64,000 nt of DNA from Lawsonella clevelandensis. GTDB lineage: Bacteria > Actinomycetota > Actinomycetes > Mycobacteriales > Mycobacteriaceae. Under the pieces are notes generated by a model. It did not search any database, had not been told where the DNA came from, and saw only the letters and a list, made by a program, of their open reading frames with translations. The position numbers and the translations under genes were made by a program. The DNA lies in assembly GCF_001293125.1 (NCBI RefSeq), contig NZ_CP009312.1, positions 1,587,447-1,651,446 on the forward strand, given 5' to 3'. Each line of letters starts with the position of its first letter. Position 1 is the first letter of the stretch. Shown here one piece after another: positions 1-14,000 of this stretch.

Positions 1-1013
1 ACTTTGCCGGCAAGGAGATCACCGTGGATCCTCGTCGCTCCGCCGACGAAATCGCCGAACAGGGCCTCAGCGATCTCTGTGAGCGCTTCGCCACCCTCAA
101 AGGCGTTGACCGCGCTGCCAAGGAAGGCGACTTTGTCTCCCTCGACCTCTCCGCCTCCATCGACGGTGAGGAAATCAAAGAAGCTGAAACCAAGGGCCTG
201 TCCCACCGCATCGGCCAGGGCGACCTCATCGAAGGTCTCGAAGAGGCCCTCGCTGGCATGAAGGCTGGAGAAAGCAAGACCTTCTCCTCCAAGCTCATCG
301 CCGGTGACCACGCCAACGAAGCCGCCGACGTCACCGTCGTCCTTCAGAAAGTTCAGGAGCAGGAACTCCCCGAACTCGACGACGACTTTGCCCAAATGGC
401 CTCCGAATTCGACACCCTCGAGGAGCTCAAGGACGACCTGGCCAAGCGCGCCGACGCCGCTGCCAAGTCCGAGCAGGCCTCCAACCTGCGCGATGCTGTC
501 CTTGCCAAGCTCATCGAAGAAGCCGACTTCGAGATTCCCGAAGGCATTGTGGAAGAGCAGGCCCAGGGCCAGATCCAGCAGATCCTCTCCCAGTTCGGTG
601 GCGACGAGAACATCCTCAAGTCCATCCTCGAATCCCAGGGTTCCGACCTCGACACCTTCTACGCTGACGCCAAGAAGTCTGCCGAGGACGCCACCCGCTC
701 TTGGCTACTGCTCGACGCCCTGGCAGAAGAGCGCAGCATCGAAATTAACCAGGATGACCTCACTGAAGCCGTGGTTGCTCAGGCAAAACAGAACAACATG
801 GATCCCGAACAGTTTGTCAAGCTCGTCCAGCAGCAGGGCCAGCTTAGCAACCTCTTTAGCGATGTGCGCCGCAACAAGGCCCTCTTCGCTGTGGTGCGTG
901 ATGTCGACGCCAAGGATACCGATGGTAGTTCCCTGGAAGACCTCATGGTGTTCTTCCAGGAAGTTGCTGATTCCTCTGTCTCTGACGACGCTGCCTCCAG
1001 CGACGCAGAGTAA
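1..1013 (+). CDS. tig: Trigger factor, C-terminal part (5' end outside window)
   Basis: Ribosome-associated peptidyl-prolyl isomerase and chaperone that meets nascent chains at the tunnel exit. The reading frame is open to the left edge (first full codon at base 3), so the N-terminal ribosome-binding domain is mostly missing. What remains starts near the end of that domain, then shows an FKBP-type PPIase segment (around GDFVSLDLSASIDGEE and GLSHRIGQGDLIEGLEEAL) and the long helical C-terminal chaperone domain with an acidic Ser/Asp tail. The GTG at base 24 is internal, not the start. The gene sits upstream of clpP1-clpP2-clpX, the usual actinobacterial arrangement, and is closed by a hairpin at 1033-1064. 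Confidence 0.93.
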   Translation, partial: FAGKEITVDPRRSADEIAEQGLSDLCERFATLKGVDRAAKEGDFVSLDLSASIDGEEIKEAETKGLSHRIGQGDLIEGLEEALAGMKAGESKTFSSKLIAGDHANEAADVTVVLQKVQEQELPELDDDFAQMASEFDTLEELKDDLAKRADAAAKSEQASNLRDAVLAKLIEEADFEIPEGIVEEQAQGQIQQILSQFGGDENILKSILESQGSDLDTFYADAKKSAEDATRSWLLLDALAEERSIEINQDDLTEAVVAQAKQNNMDPEQFVKLVQQQGQLSNLFSDVRRNKALFAVVRDVDAKDTDGSSLEDLMVFFQEVADSSVSDDAASSDAE

Positions 1014-1032
1014 ACCCCATCTCAAAGCGAAC

Positions 1033-1064
1033 ACGGGCGTAGCGAGCGAGCCGGCTGCGCCCGT
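1033..1064 (+). terminator. Rho-independent terminator after tig
   Basis: An 11-bp stem (ACGGGCGTAGC at 1033-1043 pairing with GCTGCGCCCGT at 1054-1064, with one G-U pair) and a 10-nt loop, followed by TTTTCGTT. It separates tig from clpP1, implying that clpP1 has its own promoter in the next 60 bases. Confidence 0.7.
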
Positions 1065-1123
1065 TTTCGTTACGCTATAGACGGCGAATCTTTTCCCACC
1101 AGAAACGGAGAAAGCAGGTACCC

Positions 1124-1693
1124 ATGGCCGACGGATTGAATCTTCCCGACTCAGTCTTCGAAAAGCTCCTCAAAGAGCGCATTATCTTCCTCGGATCGGA
1201 AGTTAACGACGAGGTCGCCAACCGCCTCTGTGCCCAAATGCTGCTACTGGCAGCCGAGGATCCCACTGCTGATATCAGCATGTACATTAACAGCCCCGGT
1301 GGCTCCGTCACGGCCGGCATGGCCATCTACGACACCATGCAGTTCATCTCCTGCGATGTCGCGACCTACGCCATGGGTATGGCCGCCTCCATGGGACAAT
1401 TCCTGCTCACCGCAGGCGCCTCCGGCAAGCGTTACGCCCTGCCGCACACCCGTGTCCTCATGCACCAGCCTTCTGCTGGAGTGGGCGGCACCGCCACCGA
1501 TATCACCATTCAGGCCGAAAACTTTGCCAAGGTGAAGAAGGAAATGGCCGAACTCATCGCCCAGCACTCCGGCCAGACCGTCGAACAGATCGAAAAAGAC
1601 TCTGATCGCGACAAGTGGTTCACTGCGCAAGAAGCTTGCGACTACGGCCTCTTCGACCACGTCATCGAGCACGTTCCCGGCACCGAGAAGTAA
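1124..1693 (+). CDS. clpP1: ATP-dependent Clp protease proteolytic subunit 1
   Basis: Serine peptidase subunit of the Clp barrel. The 189-residue protein is full length for the family. The catalytic triad is readable: Ser89 in GMAASMGQ, His114 in VLMHQP and Asp163 in SDRDK, with the Ser-His spacing of 25 and His-Asp spacing of 49 seen in E. coli ClpP. The oxyanion-side motif INSPGGS lies at 55-61. ATG 1124 is preceded by AACGGAGAAAGCAGG. The gene is followed after 15 bases by clpP2, and in actinobacteria the two products are known to form a mixed ClpP1P2 complex (established for mycobacteria). Confidence 0.97.
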   Translation: MADGLNLPDSVFEKLLKERIIFLGSEVNDEVANRLCAQMLLLAAEDPTADISMYINSPGGSVTAGMAIYDTMQFISCDVATYAMGMAASMGQFLLTAGASGKRYALPHTRVLMHQPSAGVGGTATDITIQAENFAKVKKEMAELIAQHSGQTVEQIEKDSDRDKWFTAQEACDYGLFDHVIEHVPGTEK

Positions 1694-1708
1694 AGGAGCA
1701 CATCACCC

Positions 1709-2338
1709 ATGACCGGATTCCAGCTTCCCGAAGCCCGCTACGTCGTCCCCTCCTTCATCGAGCACTCCAGCTACGGCACAAAAGAGTCCAATCCTTACAA
1801 CAAACTCTTTGAAGAGCGCATTGTGTTCCTGGGATCGCAGGTTGACGACACCGCCGCCAACGACATCATGGCGCAGCTGCTCGTCTTGGAAGGTCTCGAC
1901 CCCGACCGCGACATTACGATGTACATCAACTCCCCGGGTGGTTCTTTCACCTCGTTGATGGCTATCTATGACACCATGCAGTACGTGCGCCCTGACATTC
2001 AGACGGTATGCCTGGGTCAGGCAGCCTCCGCTGCCGCAGTACTGCTCGCCGCCGGCACCCCCGGCAAGCGTGCCGCCCTTCCCAATGCCCGCATTCTCAT
2101 CCACCAGCCGGCCACTGAAGGTATCCGCGGACAGGTGTCGGACCTGGAGATTCAGGCGCGCGAAATTGAGCGAGTACGCCGTCAGATGGAAGAGACTCTG
2201 GCCCGCCACTGCAATGTCAGTTCAGAGCAAGTGCGTGAAGATACCGAACGCGACAAGATTCTGACCGCTGCAGAGGCCAAAGACTACGGCATTATCGATA
2301 CCGTCTTCGATTACCGGAAAGCCTCCGCCAAGAAATAA
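1709..2338 (+). CDS. clpP2: ATP-dependent Clp protease proteolytic subunit 2
   Basis: Second ClpP paralogue, 209 residues. It has Ser107 in GQAASAAA, His132 in ILIHQP and Asp182 in TERDK, so the triad is intact; the His-Asp spacing is one residue longer than in ClpP1. The N-terminus ([16 protein letters not shown]) is longer than that of ClpP1 and matches the ClpP2 type of actinobacteria. A good ribosome-binding site (AAAGGAG at 1693-1699) overlaps the clpP1 stop region, so the two are translated from one message. The partner ATPase is ClpX immediately downstream. Confidence 0.97.
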   Translation: MTGFQLPEARYVVPSFIEHSSYGTKESNPYNKLFEERIVFLGSQVDDTAANDIMAQLLVLEGLDPDRDITMYINSPGGSFTSLMAIYDTMQYVRPDIQTVCLGQAASAAAVLLAAGTPGKRAALPNARILIHQPATEGIRGQVSDLEIQAREIERVRRQMEETLARHCNVSSEQVREDTERDKILTAAEAKDYGIIDTVFDYRKASAKK

Positions 2339-2350
2339 CGAGAAGCGACT

Positions 2351-2388
2351 ACGGTAGAAGGTAATAGCTCCCGCGACCCCTCTACCGT
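2351..2388 (+). other. Inverted repeat between clpP2 and clpX
   Basis: ACGGTAGA (2351-2358) and TCTACCGT (2381-2388) can form an 8-bp stem with a 22-nt loop in the 100-base clpP2-clpX spacer. There is no T-run after it. It could be a partial attenuator or mRNA-stability hairpin; the function is unknown. Confidence 0.35.
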
Positions 2389-2438
2389 TAGTTGCGGATC
2401 CGCACCTCTACAGAACCCCGAAGGAGCAGCCGAGCCCG

Positions 2439-3713
2439 ATGGCATATGTTGGCGATTCAAGCGATGTTCTGAAATGCTCTTTCTGCGGAAAGAAGCAGAG
2501 CCAGGTGAAGAAACTCATCGCCGGTGGGGGCGTGTACATCTGCGACGAATGCATAGACGTCTGCAACGAAATTCTGGAAGAGGAGTTGAACGACTCCACC
2601 CAGACCACCACCGGAAACGATCTGCCCACCCCCAAGGAGATCTGCGAGTTCCTTGACAAGTACGTCGTGGGACAAGACGACGCCAAGCGCGTCCTTGCCG
2701 TCGCCGTCTATAACCACTACAAGCGCATTCGTGCGCTCGGCGGCCGACGTCCCCGCGAAGAAGACGTAGAGATTGCCAAATCCAACATTCTGCTACTCGG
2801 CCCCACCGGCTGTGGCAAAACCTATCTGGCACAAACGCTTGCCCGTATGCTCAATGTGCCGTTCGCCATCGCTGATGCTACCTCGCTTACCGAAGCTGGT
2901 TATGTCGGTGAAGACATCGAAAATATCCTGCTGAAGCTCCTCCACGCTGCCGACAACGATGTGAAGCGAGCTGAAAAAGGCATTATCTACATCGATGAGA
3001 TCGACAAGATCTCCCGCAAGGCCGAATCCGCCTCCATCACCCGTGACGTGTCCGGGGAAGGCGTACAACAAGCCCTTCTCAAAATCCTGGAAGGTACCGT
3101 CGCTTCCGTTCCCCCGAACGGCGGGCGCAAACACCCGCACCAGGACTACATCAAGATCGACACCTCCAACATCCTTTTCATCGCCGCCGGCGCTTTCGCG
3201 GGCCTGGAGAAAGTGGTGGCAGACCGCGTCGGTAAAAAGGGCGTAGGGTTTGGTGCAGACCTCGTTACCGAGGAAGAAACCAAGTCCACCAACTACTTTA
3301 AGCTGGTGAAACCGGAAGATCTCAGCAAGTTTGGGCTCATCCCCGAATTTATTGGTCGCCTTCCCGTCGTCGGCTCTGTCGAGCCTCTCGACAAGGACGC
3401 GCTCAAAGCTATTCTCACCGAGCCGCGAAATGCACTGGTCAAGCAGTACCAGAAGCTCTTCGAGATGGATGGGGTAGACCTCGAGTTCACTGACGAGGCC
3501 GTGGATGCTTTAGCCGATCAGGCATTGGAACGCTCCACTGGTGCTCGTGGACTGCGCGCCATCATGGAAGAAGTCCTTATGCCCGTGATGTTCGAGATAC
3601 CCTCGGCAGAGGATGTGGAAAAGGTCACCATCACTCAAGAAACCGTCCGGGACAAGACCGCTCCGCATATGCATCGTCTCGATATTGCCCCCGTCGAGAA
3701 GAACGTCGGATAG
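2439..3713 (+). CDS. clpX: ATP-dependent Clp protease ATP-binding subunit ClpX
   Basis: AAA+ unfoldase that feeds substrates to ClpP1P2. The 424-residue protein carries the N-terminal zinc-binding domain with Cys13, Cys16, Cys35 and Cys38 (C-X2-C-X18-C-X2-C). It also shows Walker A GPTGCGKT near 121-128, pore loop GYVGED near 154, Walker B IIYIDEID near 183-190 and the VGF loop (KKGVGFGAD) that docks on ClpP. The start ATG 2439 has CGAAGGAGCAG upstream. It lies 100 bases after clpP2, with a possible internal hairpin in the spacer, and ends with a terminator-like hairpin at 3736-3774. Confidence 0.97.
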   Translation: MAYVGDSSDVLKCSFCGKKQSQVKKLIAGGGVYICDECIDVCNEILEEELNDSTQTTTGNDLPTPKEICEFLDKYVVGQDDAKRVLAVAVYNHYKRIRALGGRRPREEDVEIAKSNILLLGPTGCGKTYLAQTLARMLNVPFAIADATSLTEAGYVGEDIENILLKLLHAADNDVKRAEKGIIYIDEIDKISRKAESASITRDVSGEGVQQALLKILEGTVASVPPNGGRKHPHQDYIKIDTSNILFIAAGAFAGLEKVVADRVGKKGVGFGADLVTEEETKSTNYFKLVKPEDLSKFGLIPEFIGRLPVVGSVEPLDKDALKAILTEPRNALVKQYQKLFEMDGVDLEFTDEAVDALADQALERSTGARGLRAIMEEVLMPVMFEIPSAEDVEKVTITQETVRDKTAPHMHRLDIAPVEKNVG

Positions 3714-5035
<1,322 letters not shown>

Positions 5036-5071
5036 CCGCCACCGCGGTTTCTCGACCGCCCCTCAACTCCT

Positions 5072-5105
5072 GAAACGCACCCGGTACTTATACCGGGTGC
5101 GTTTC
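5072..5105 (+). terminator. Strong terminator after mdh
   Basis: Perfect 15-bp stem GAAACGCACCCGGTA (5072-5086) / TACCGGGTGCGTTTC (5091-5105) with a CTTA tetraloop, followed by TCTTG. It isolates mdh from valS. Confidence 0.85.
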
Positions 5106-5175
5106 TCTTGCACTGCCGCCCCGCTAGTGCGCCCCCAGTTCGAAAGCAGCCCTGCAAACCGTTAAACTTGCAAGC

Positions 5176-7905
<2,730 letters not shown>

Positions 7906-8015
7906 CACCTACCCAGGAGAACAGTGTTGCGTTAGCTGCCCCGGACCCACACCGGGGCACTAACCACACTGTCTGGACATAGACGAACCGCCGTTGCCTA
8001 GAGGAGCATAGAACG

Positions 8016-10097
8016 ATGAGCGATCTGCCAAAGAACCTCAACTATCGGGACGTCTACAACGCTGACGATCCACTAGCTTCCCTCCGCGCTGGTAACCCTG
8101 CTGCATTGCCGGAGGAAGAAGCCTATCGCAACTTCATGGCGGGACATGCCAACAAGCAGAACCGAGACGAGCCATGCGCCTGCCAAACAGGGGATAAGTT
8201 CGCCGATGCTGACGAGGTTGCCCGCACAGCGGCGACGGAAGAAGCAGACCCGGCTGATGCCCTCGCCGAATACGTGTTTCGGGAGTCCGGGCTCAACCTT
8301 GACGCATTGGCGGCGGCTGCCGAACGCATCGTCGACCAGGCGTCTGACGAGGAGGATGACGAGGAGTTCAACCCCGAAGCTCCGTTCGGGCTACGTCGCC
8401 TCAATCCGCTCCTCGAAGAAGACGGGGTACTCACGCCGGAGATTCAACAGAATCTGCGGGATCTCCTCTCCCAATTTGACGAAGAACAAATGGATGCGCT
8501 GGCCCGCGCCCTGGACGCCTACAACGTGTCACATGCGGGGGAAGACACAGACGACGCTGAGGACGCAGACAGTATTTCGGGGGAGGACCTGTACCGCGAG
8601 TACACCGGTCGCATCGACATCGACACGGGTGACAATATCCCGGACCTGACCGTCTACGACGAGGACGACGATCCCAGTCGCTACCGGGTAGAGAAGCCTA
8701 CTGCGGAGGACTTTGCTGCGTTGGCTGCCGTGGAGAAAGAACTCGATACGCGGTGGGGAGAACGACAGATTGCGCCTGACCTCTCCCGCATGAAGCGGTT
8801 GATGGATATGTTGGGCCATCCGGAAGAGACTGCGCCGGTTATTCAGGTGGCGGGTACCAACGGGAAAACCTCCACCGCCCGCATGATTGATGCCCTACTG
8901 CGGGCCATGGGCCAACGGGTGGGACGTACTACCAGCCCTCACCTCCAGCTTGTCACCGAGCGCATTAGCATAGATGGTGCTCCCATCAGCCCCCGCCGCT
9001 ATGTGGAGGTGTGGGAGGATCTTAAACCTTTCGTGGAGATGGTTGATGCCTGGTCGCTGGAGCAAGGTGGACCACGCATGACTAAGTTTGAAGTGCTGAC
9101 GGCGATGGCCTACTGCTGCTTCGCCGATACTCCCGTGGACGTTGTCGTGGCAGAAGTGGGGATGGGTGGACGCTGGGATGCGACTTCGGTGGCTCGTGCC
9201 GAAGTGGCGGTCGTGTGCCCGATCGGTATGGATCACATGGATTATCTGGGCGACACCATTGAGAAGATCGCCGCCGAGAAGGCGGGCATCATTAAGCCCA
9301 CCGAAGGGGAAAACACTCCCCACAATCCGCACGGGACTGTTGCCGTTATCTCCCACCAAGACCCCGCCGCGCTCCATGTTCTGCTGGAAGAAGCGGTACA
9401 GGCGAATGCGGTGGTTGCGCGGCAAGGGCTGGAGTTTGAAGTGTCCGCCTGCCGGCCGGCCGTAGGTGGCCAGGTGATCTCTATCCAGGGGCTCTCCGGC
9501 AGCTATGACGACATTTTCCTGCCCCTCTACGGTGAACACCAGGCGGAGAATGCAGCAGTGGCATTGGCAGCGGTAGAGGCATTCTACGGGGCCAGCTACG
9601 ACAAGCCTCTCTACGACCAGGCAGTGCACAATGGATTCCAGGCGGTGCAGTCGCCTGGACGGCTGGAGCGTGTACGCACCGCTCCCACTGTGCTGCTGGA
9701 CGCCTGCCATAATCCGCATGGGGCAAAAGCCCTTGCACGTGCACTCGACAAGTACTTTGAGTTCAACCGGTTGGTGGGTGTACTGGCAATTCTGGGCGAT
9801 AAAGATGCGCGGGGCATCCTCGAGGCTCTCGAACCGGTAGTGGACAAGGTTATTCTGACCACCAACAGCAGCCCGCGAGCCCTCCCTGTTGAGGACCTTG
9901 CCGAGCTCGCTCGGCAGGTCTTTGATGTCGAGAAGATTGATACCGCTCCTACCCTTACAGATGCGATTGCTCTCGCGACGGTGGAGGCCGAGAACATTGA
10001 TGAGAATGGCGTGATGAGCGGAGCTGGGGTCATTGTCACCGGCAGTGTGGTGACGGCGGGGGAAGCTCGCTCACTATTCCGCAAAGACCCTGCCTAA
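8016..10097 (+). CDS. folC: Folylpolyglutamate synthase/dihydrofolate synthase with long acidic N-terminal extension
   Basis: Adds glutamate to dihydropteroate and tetrahydrofolates (Mur-ligase fold). The enzyme proper begins near residue 230 (DFAALAAVEKELDTRW). It contains the P-loop AGTNGKTSTAR near 279-289, the SPHLQLVTERI segment, GMGGRWDATS and the C-terminal LLDACHNPHGAKALA motif. Bacterial FolC is usually 420-490 residues; this one has 693, because about 230 residues rich in Asp, Glu and Ala precede the enzyme (for example ASDEEDDEEF near residue 110). The extension is in frame with no stop and no better internal start with a ribosome-binding site near residue 230, while ATG 8016 has GAGGAGC 13 bases upstream. 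The role of the extension is unknown to me. Confidence 0.92.
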   Translation: MSDLPKNLNYRDVYNADDPLASLRAGNPAALPEEEAYRNFMAGHANKQNRDEPCACQTGDKFADADEVARTAATEEADPADALAEYVFRESGLNLDALAAAAERIVDQASDEEDDEEFNPEAPFGLRRLNPLLEEDGVLTPEIQQNLRDLLSQFDEEQMDALARALDAYNVSHAGEDTDDAEDADSISGEDLYREYTGRIDIDTGDNIPDLTVYDEDDDPSRYRVEKPTAEDFAALAAVEKELDTRWGERQIAPDLSRMKRLMDMLGHPEETAPVIQVAGTNGKTSTARMIDALLRAMGQRVGRTTSPHLQLVTERISIDGAPISPRRYVEVWEDLKPFVEMVDAWSLEQGGPRMTKFEVLTAMAYCCFADTPVDVVVAEVGMGGRWDATSVARAEVAVVCPIGMDHMDYLGDTIEKIAAEKAGIIKPTEGENTPHNPHGTVAVISHQDPAALHVLLEEAVQANAVVARQGLEFEVSACRPAVGGQVISIQGLSGSYDDIFLPLYGEHQAENAAVALAAVEAFYGASYDKPLYDQAVHNGFQAVQSPGRLERVRTAPTVLLDACHNPHGAKALARALDKYFEFNRLVGVLAILGDKDARGILEALEPVVDKVILTTNSSPRALPVEDLAELARQVFDVEKIDTAPTLTDAIALATVEAENIDENGVMSGAGVIVTGSVVTAGEARSLFRKDPA

Positions 10098-10259
10098 ACT
10101 TTCGCTGGACGGCACGTGTCGCCACGGTGACCGATAACTGTCGCACAACTGAGAAGCACAGTATTGGCTCACGTCGTGCGGGTTCTTGCGAATAATCTGT
10201 GGATACGTGATTAAGCGTGGAATATTCGGGAATAATCTGCTTTTCGTTACTATATGCAT

Positions 10260-10679
10260 ATGACAGAACAGACTTTCTTTATGATCAAGCCGGACGGCGT
10301 GAAGCGCGGCTTGGTAGGCGAGATTCTTCGCCGCATTGAGAACAAGGGCCTCACGATTGCGGCTCTTGAGCTCCGCCACGTTTCGGAGGAGCTAGCCGAA
10401 CAGCACTATGCCGAACACAAAGGTAAGGATTTCTACCAGCCGCTGGTGGACTTCATCACCTCTGGCCCGGTTGTTACTGGTGTTCTGGAAGGCCCGTCTG
10501 CCATTGCCGCCTGGCGTCAGCTGTGCGGTGGGACTGACCCCATTGCCAAGGCCACGGCCGGATCTATCCGCGGTGATTACGCCCTTATCACCCGTGAAAA
10601 CCTGGTCCATGGCTCGGACTCTCCAGAGTCTGCCAAGCGGGAAATTTCCACGTGGTTCCCGGATTTTCCGCTCGACTAA
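10260..10679 (+). CDS. ndk: Nucleoside diphosphate kinase
   Basis: Transfers the gamma phosphate of ATP to other NDPs through a phosphohistidine. About 139 residues. The active-site His117 lies in NLVHGSDS, the substrate loop is [10 protein letters not shown], and IRGDYAL is typical. ATG 10260 gives the standard N-terminus MTEQTF; an in-frame ATG six bases upstream (10254) would add two residues. There is no purine-rich Shine-Dalgarno in the 30 AT-rich bases before it, so initiation may depend on a very short leader. Confidence 0.96.
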   Translation: MTEQTFFMIKPDGVKRGLVGEILRRIENKGLTIAALELRHVSEELAEQHYAEHKGKDFYQPLVDFITSGPVVTGVLEGPSAIAAWRQLCGGTDPIAKATAGSIRGDYALITRENLVHGSDSPESAKREISTWFPDFPLD

Positions 10680-11027
10680 AATCTCTCAATCGTTTCTTTT
10701 CCCTATAACTAGATCTCTCCCCCCGTGAAGCCGGCGTAGAGAACGTTTCGACGTTTTTTCGCCGGCTTCGGTGTATTGGGGGATTGTGTGACACAATAGG
10801 GGAGTCGCCAATCATATTTGTAAGGTGTCAGCGCCGCCCTGCGGGGTGAGCCGCGTTTCCTTTCCGTGCCTGGCGTCGCCTGGAAACGGCGCAGCGTCAT
10901 ACCCCGACGAACCACTGCGCATAGCAGCTGAACTGCAGCCGACTGGGCCAAGAGACCATCCGACATTTCAATACACCCCTCCGTGTGGCCGCTCGGTACC
11001 GATGCGCCCGGAGGTAAAGGAGATAGT
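10680..11027. other. 348-base intergenic region ndk-rne
   Basis: No gene is supported. It contains the nested hairpin at 10727-10769, after which roughly 250 bases lead to rne. A long untranslated leader would fit the known autoregulation of RNase E genes in other bacteria, but I see no recognised element beyond the hairpin and the strong ribosome-binding site GGAGGTAAAGGAG (11010-11022). Confidence 0.5.
10727..10769 (+). terminator. Nested hairpin after ndk
   Basis: Outer perfect 10-bp stem GAAGCCGGCG (10727-10736) / CGCCGGCTTC (10760-10769). It encloses a second small stem AACGT-TTCG-ACGTT followed by a T-run that lies inside the outer loop. Either the ndk terminator or a structured leader element of rne. 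Confidence 0.55.
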
Positions 11028-14000
11028 GTGCTGCCAGAAAGCACCACGGTAGAAGCTGTACTTGCAGACTTGCCACAGAAAATCCGTGTCCACGTCCTCG
11101 CCAAGCGCCTGGGCATGGCCTCAAAAGATCTGATCGCCGCGCTTGCTCAGCACGGCGTTACCGTCACGTCTGCCCAGTCCAGCGTGACATCTGACGTTGC
11201 GGCACAGTTCGTCGCCACTCTACTCGCTGACACGCCCGCAGAACTGGTAGCAGCTGACGCTGCTACCGCCACCGCGTCCGATCCGGAACGCCCTGTTCCT
11301 TCTCAGGACGACACGGCAGAATCTGCTTCAGCAGCAGCTAGTCCCTTCATGAACCCCTTTACTGCGGTCGAGCATGCCGAACCTATGACGGCTCCGCTCC
11401 CGCAAGACCCTTTCAGCACTGGTGCCGTCGCGAACCCCTTCGCCGTGAACGCCATGCTGCAGGCAACTGCGCCTATCGTGGTCACCGCCCAGGATATGGG
11501 AAGGGATGAGGATGACGAGGAGGACGCCGCAGACCAGGAGGAGAACGACTCCCGGCAGAGTGATGATGAGGGCTCGCCTTCCGCTCGCCGGCGCCGTCGC
11601 CGCGGACGCCGTGGCCGTGGCCGTGGCCGCGGTGATGACTCCGACACCTCCGAAGACTCGGCGGAGGGTACCCACCGCGACGCGGACACCACCGACCGAA
11701 CAGACAACACCACCCAATCCGGCTCGAAGAGTGGACAAGCCGGCAACAAGAAAAAGCAGCAGAAGCAGACCTCCCCTGTAGAAGCAGAGGAGAATGCGAC
11801 CACAACGACCGCTGCTGAGGATACAGAAGCCGCAGCTGAGGGGGGAGAGGACACGTCCTCGACTCACCGTCGTCGTCGCCGGCGTCGCCGCAGCGACGTT
11901 GATACCGACGACAGCACCCAGGGCGATCCGCCGAACACGGTGGTGCACGAACGGGGCAGTACACGCCGTCGCCGCACCTCCAGCTCCGACGAAGTACAAG
12001 GTATCTCCGGCTCTACCCGACTCGAGGCCAAGAGGCAGCGTCGCCGTGAAGGCCGTGACAACGCTCGCAACCGCATTCCTGTGCTCAGCGAGGCTGAGTT
12101 CCTTGCACGCCGTGAGTCCGTCGAACGGACCATGGTGGTGCGAGAGAAGGAGCGTTCCGACCACCCAGGAGTCACCACTCAAGTGGGTGTGTTGGAAGAC
12201 AACATTCTGGTGGAGCACTTCGTCACCTCCGACACCCAGGCATCCATGGTGGGCAATATCTACCTGGGCCGCGTGCAGAATGTGCTGCCCAGCATGGAAG
12301 CTGCCTTCATCGACATCGGACGGGGTCGCAATGCGGTGCTCTACGCCGGTGAAGTGAACTGGGCTGCTGCCGGGCTGGGAGGCAAGTCCCGCAAGATCGA
12401 GCAGGCTCTCTCGACTGGCGACATGGTGGTGGTGCAGGTTTCCAAGGACCCCATTGCCCATAAAGGTGCGCGTCTGACGACTCAGATCTCGATGGCAGGA
12501 CGCTACCTGGTGTACGTGCCAGATGGAAGCAGCGCTGGAATTTCCCGCAAGCTACCCGATACTGAACGCAAACGCCTAAAGGGTATTCTCAAGAACATTG
12601 TTCCCGGTGACGCCGGAGTGATTATTCGCACCGCTGCTGAGGATGCCTCGGAGGAGGATCTGAAGCGCGATATTGATATGCTGCACGAGCAATGGCTATC
12701 GGTACAGCAGGCCGCTGAGGAAGCTCAGCAGAAAGCGGACGGCAAGGCTCGCACCCTGCACGAAGAACCCACCATGTTGGTGAAGGTCGTGCGGGACCTC
12801 TTCAACGACGACTTCAAGAAGCTCGTCGTGGAAGGTGAGCGCGCCTGGGGGACCATCACTGACTATGTGCAGAAGGTTGCACCGCAGCTGGAACAGCGGG
12901 TGGAACGCTGGGAGAACACGGGCGTGGATGTTTTCCAGGCCTACCGTGTCGACGAGCAACTGGCTAAAGCACTTGATCGGAAAGTTTGGCTGCCCTCTGG
13001 CGGTACTCTCGTCATCGACCGCACTGAAGCCATGACGGTGATCGACGTCAACACCGGTAAATTCACGGGCTCGGGCGGAAACCTGGAAGAGACCGTCACC
13101 CGAAACAATCTTGAAGCTGCCGAAGAAATTGTGCGCCAGCTGCGACTGCGCGACATTGGTGGCATTGTCATTATCGACTTCATCGATATGGTGCTGGAAT
13201 CGAACCGGGATCTCGTGCTGCGTCGCCTCCGGGAAGCGCTCGGTCGCGACCGCACCCGCCACCAGGTTTCAGAAGTTACCAGTCTGGGGCTCGTCCAGCT
13301 GACTCGCAAGCGCTTAGGTACTGGCCTGCTTGAAGCATTCTCGAAGCCGTGCCCGCACTGCTCTGGCACCGGCTACATCCTGCAAGAAGACCCGGTGGAG
13401 TCCATCACCAGTGGCAACAACGCGGAAGATCTGCGTGGTGGGCGACGCCGCAAAGGCCGCAATGCGGAGAAGAACGAGGCGGCCAAGGGCGGAAAGTCGA
13501 AGGACAAGAACTCCGCGGATAAGGAGGCGTCGTCCAAGGGCAGCGACGGCGGTAAGGACCATCAGGGGCCCAACCCCAGCGAGCATCCCATGATGAAGGC
13601 AATGGGTCGGAAGAAGGACGACGATAGTTCCGCTGCCACGGGCACCACACCCAAGGTCACCGTTGATGCATCTTCGCAGGAATCCATTTCCAGCGAGAGC
13701 AGCGAGCAGAACAGTCAGCAGGCGGCGCCTGTGAACGCTGAAAAAGGGGCGGCGACATCGGCAGAAACAGTAGATAATGGCTTTGCTGTGGACACTGCCG
13801 ATGAATCCGGAGAACCCACTGCGCGGCGGCGTCGCCGACGGGGACGCCGGCATGGTACCGGGCCTGACCAACAGAACGATGAGGCAGACCTGGCTGCCGA
13901 GGGTGAGGACGCGGAAGTTGCCACTCCCCTCGAAAGCACAGATTCTGCTGAGACGACAGCGGACCGTTCCCAAGGAGAGCATTCCGGCAAGAAGTCAGGG

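Noticed and set aside
1073-1086. CGC-N8-GCG upstream of clpP1 as a possible ClgR operator
   Set aside because: The ClgR pattern I know (CGC-YNANR-GCG) has a 5-base spacer; this has 8, so the match is not good enough.
11303-12461. Large reverse-strand open frames opposite the RNase E gene
   Set aside because: They are shadows of the Arg/Ser/Glu-rich low-complexity coding sequence and show no domain.
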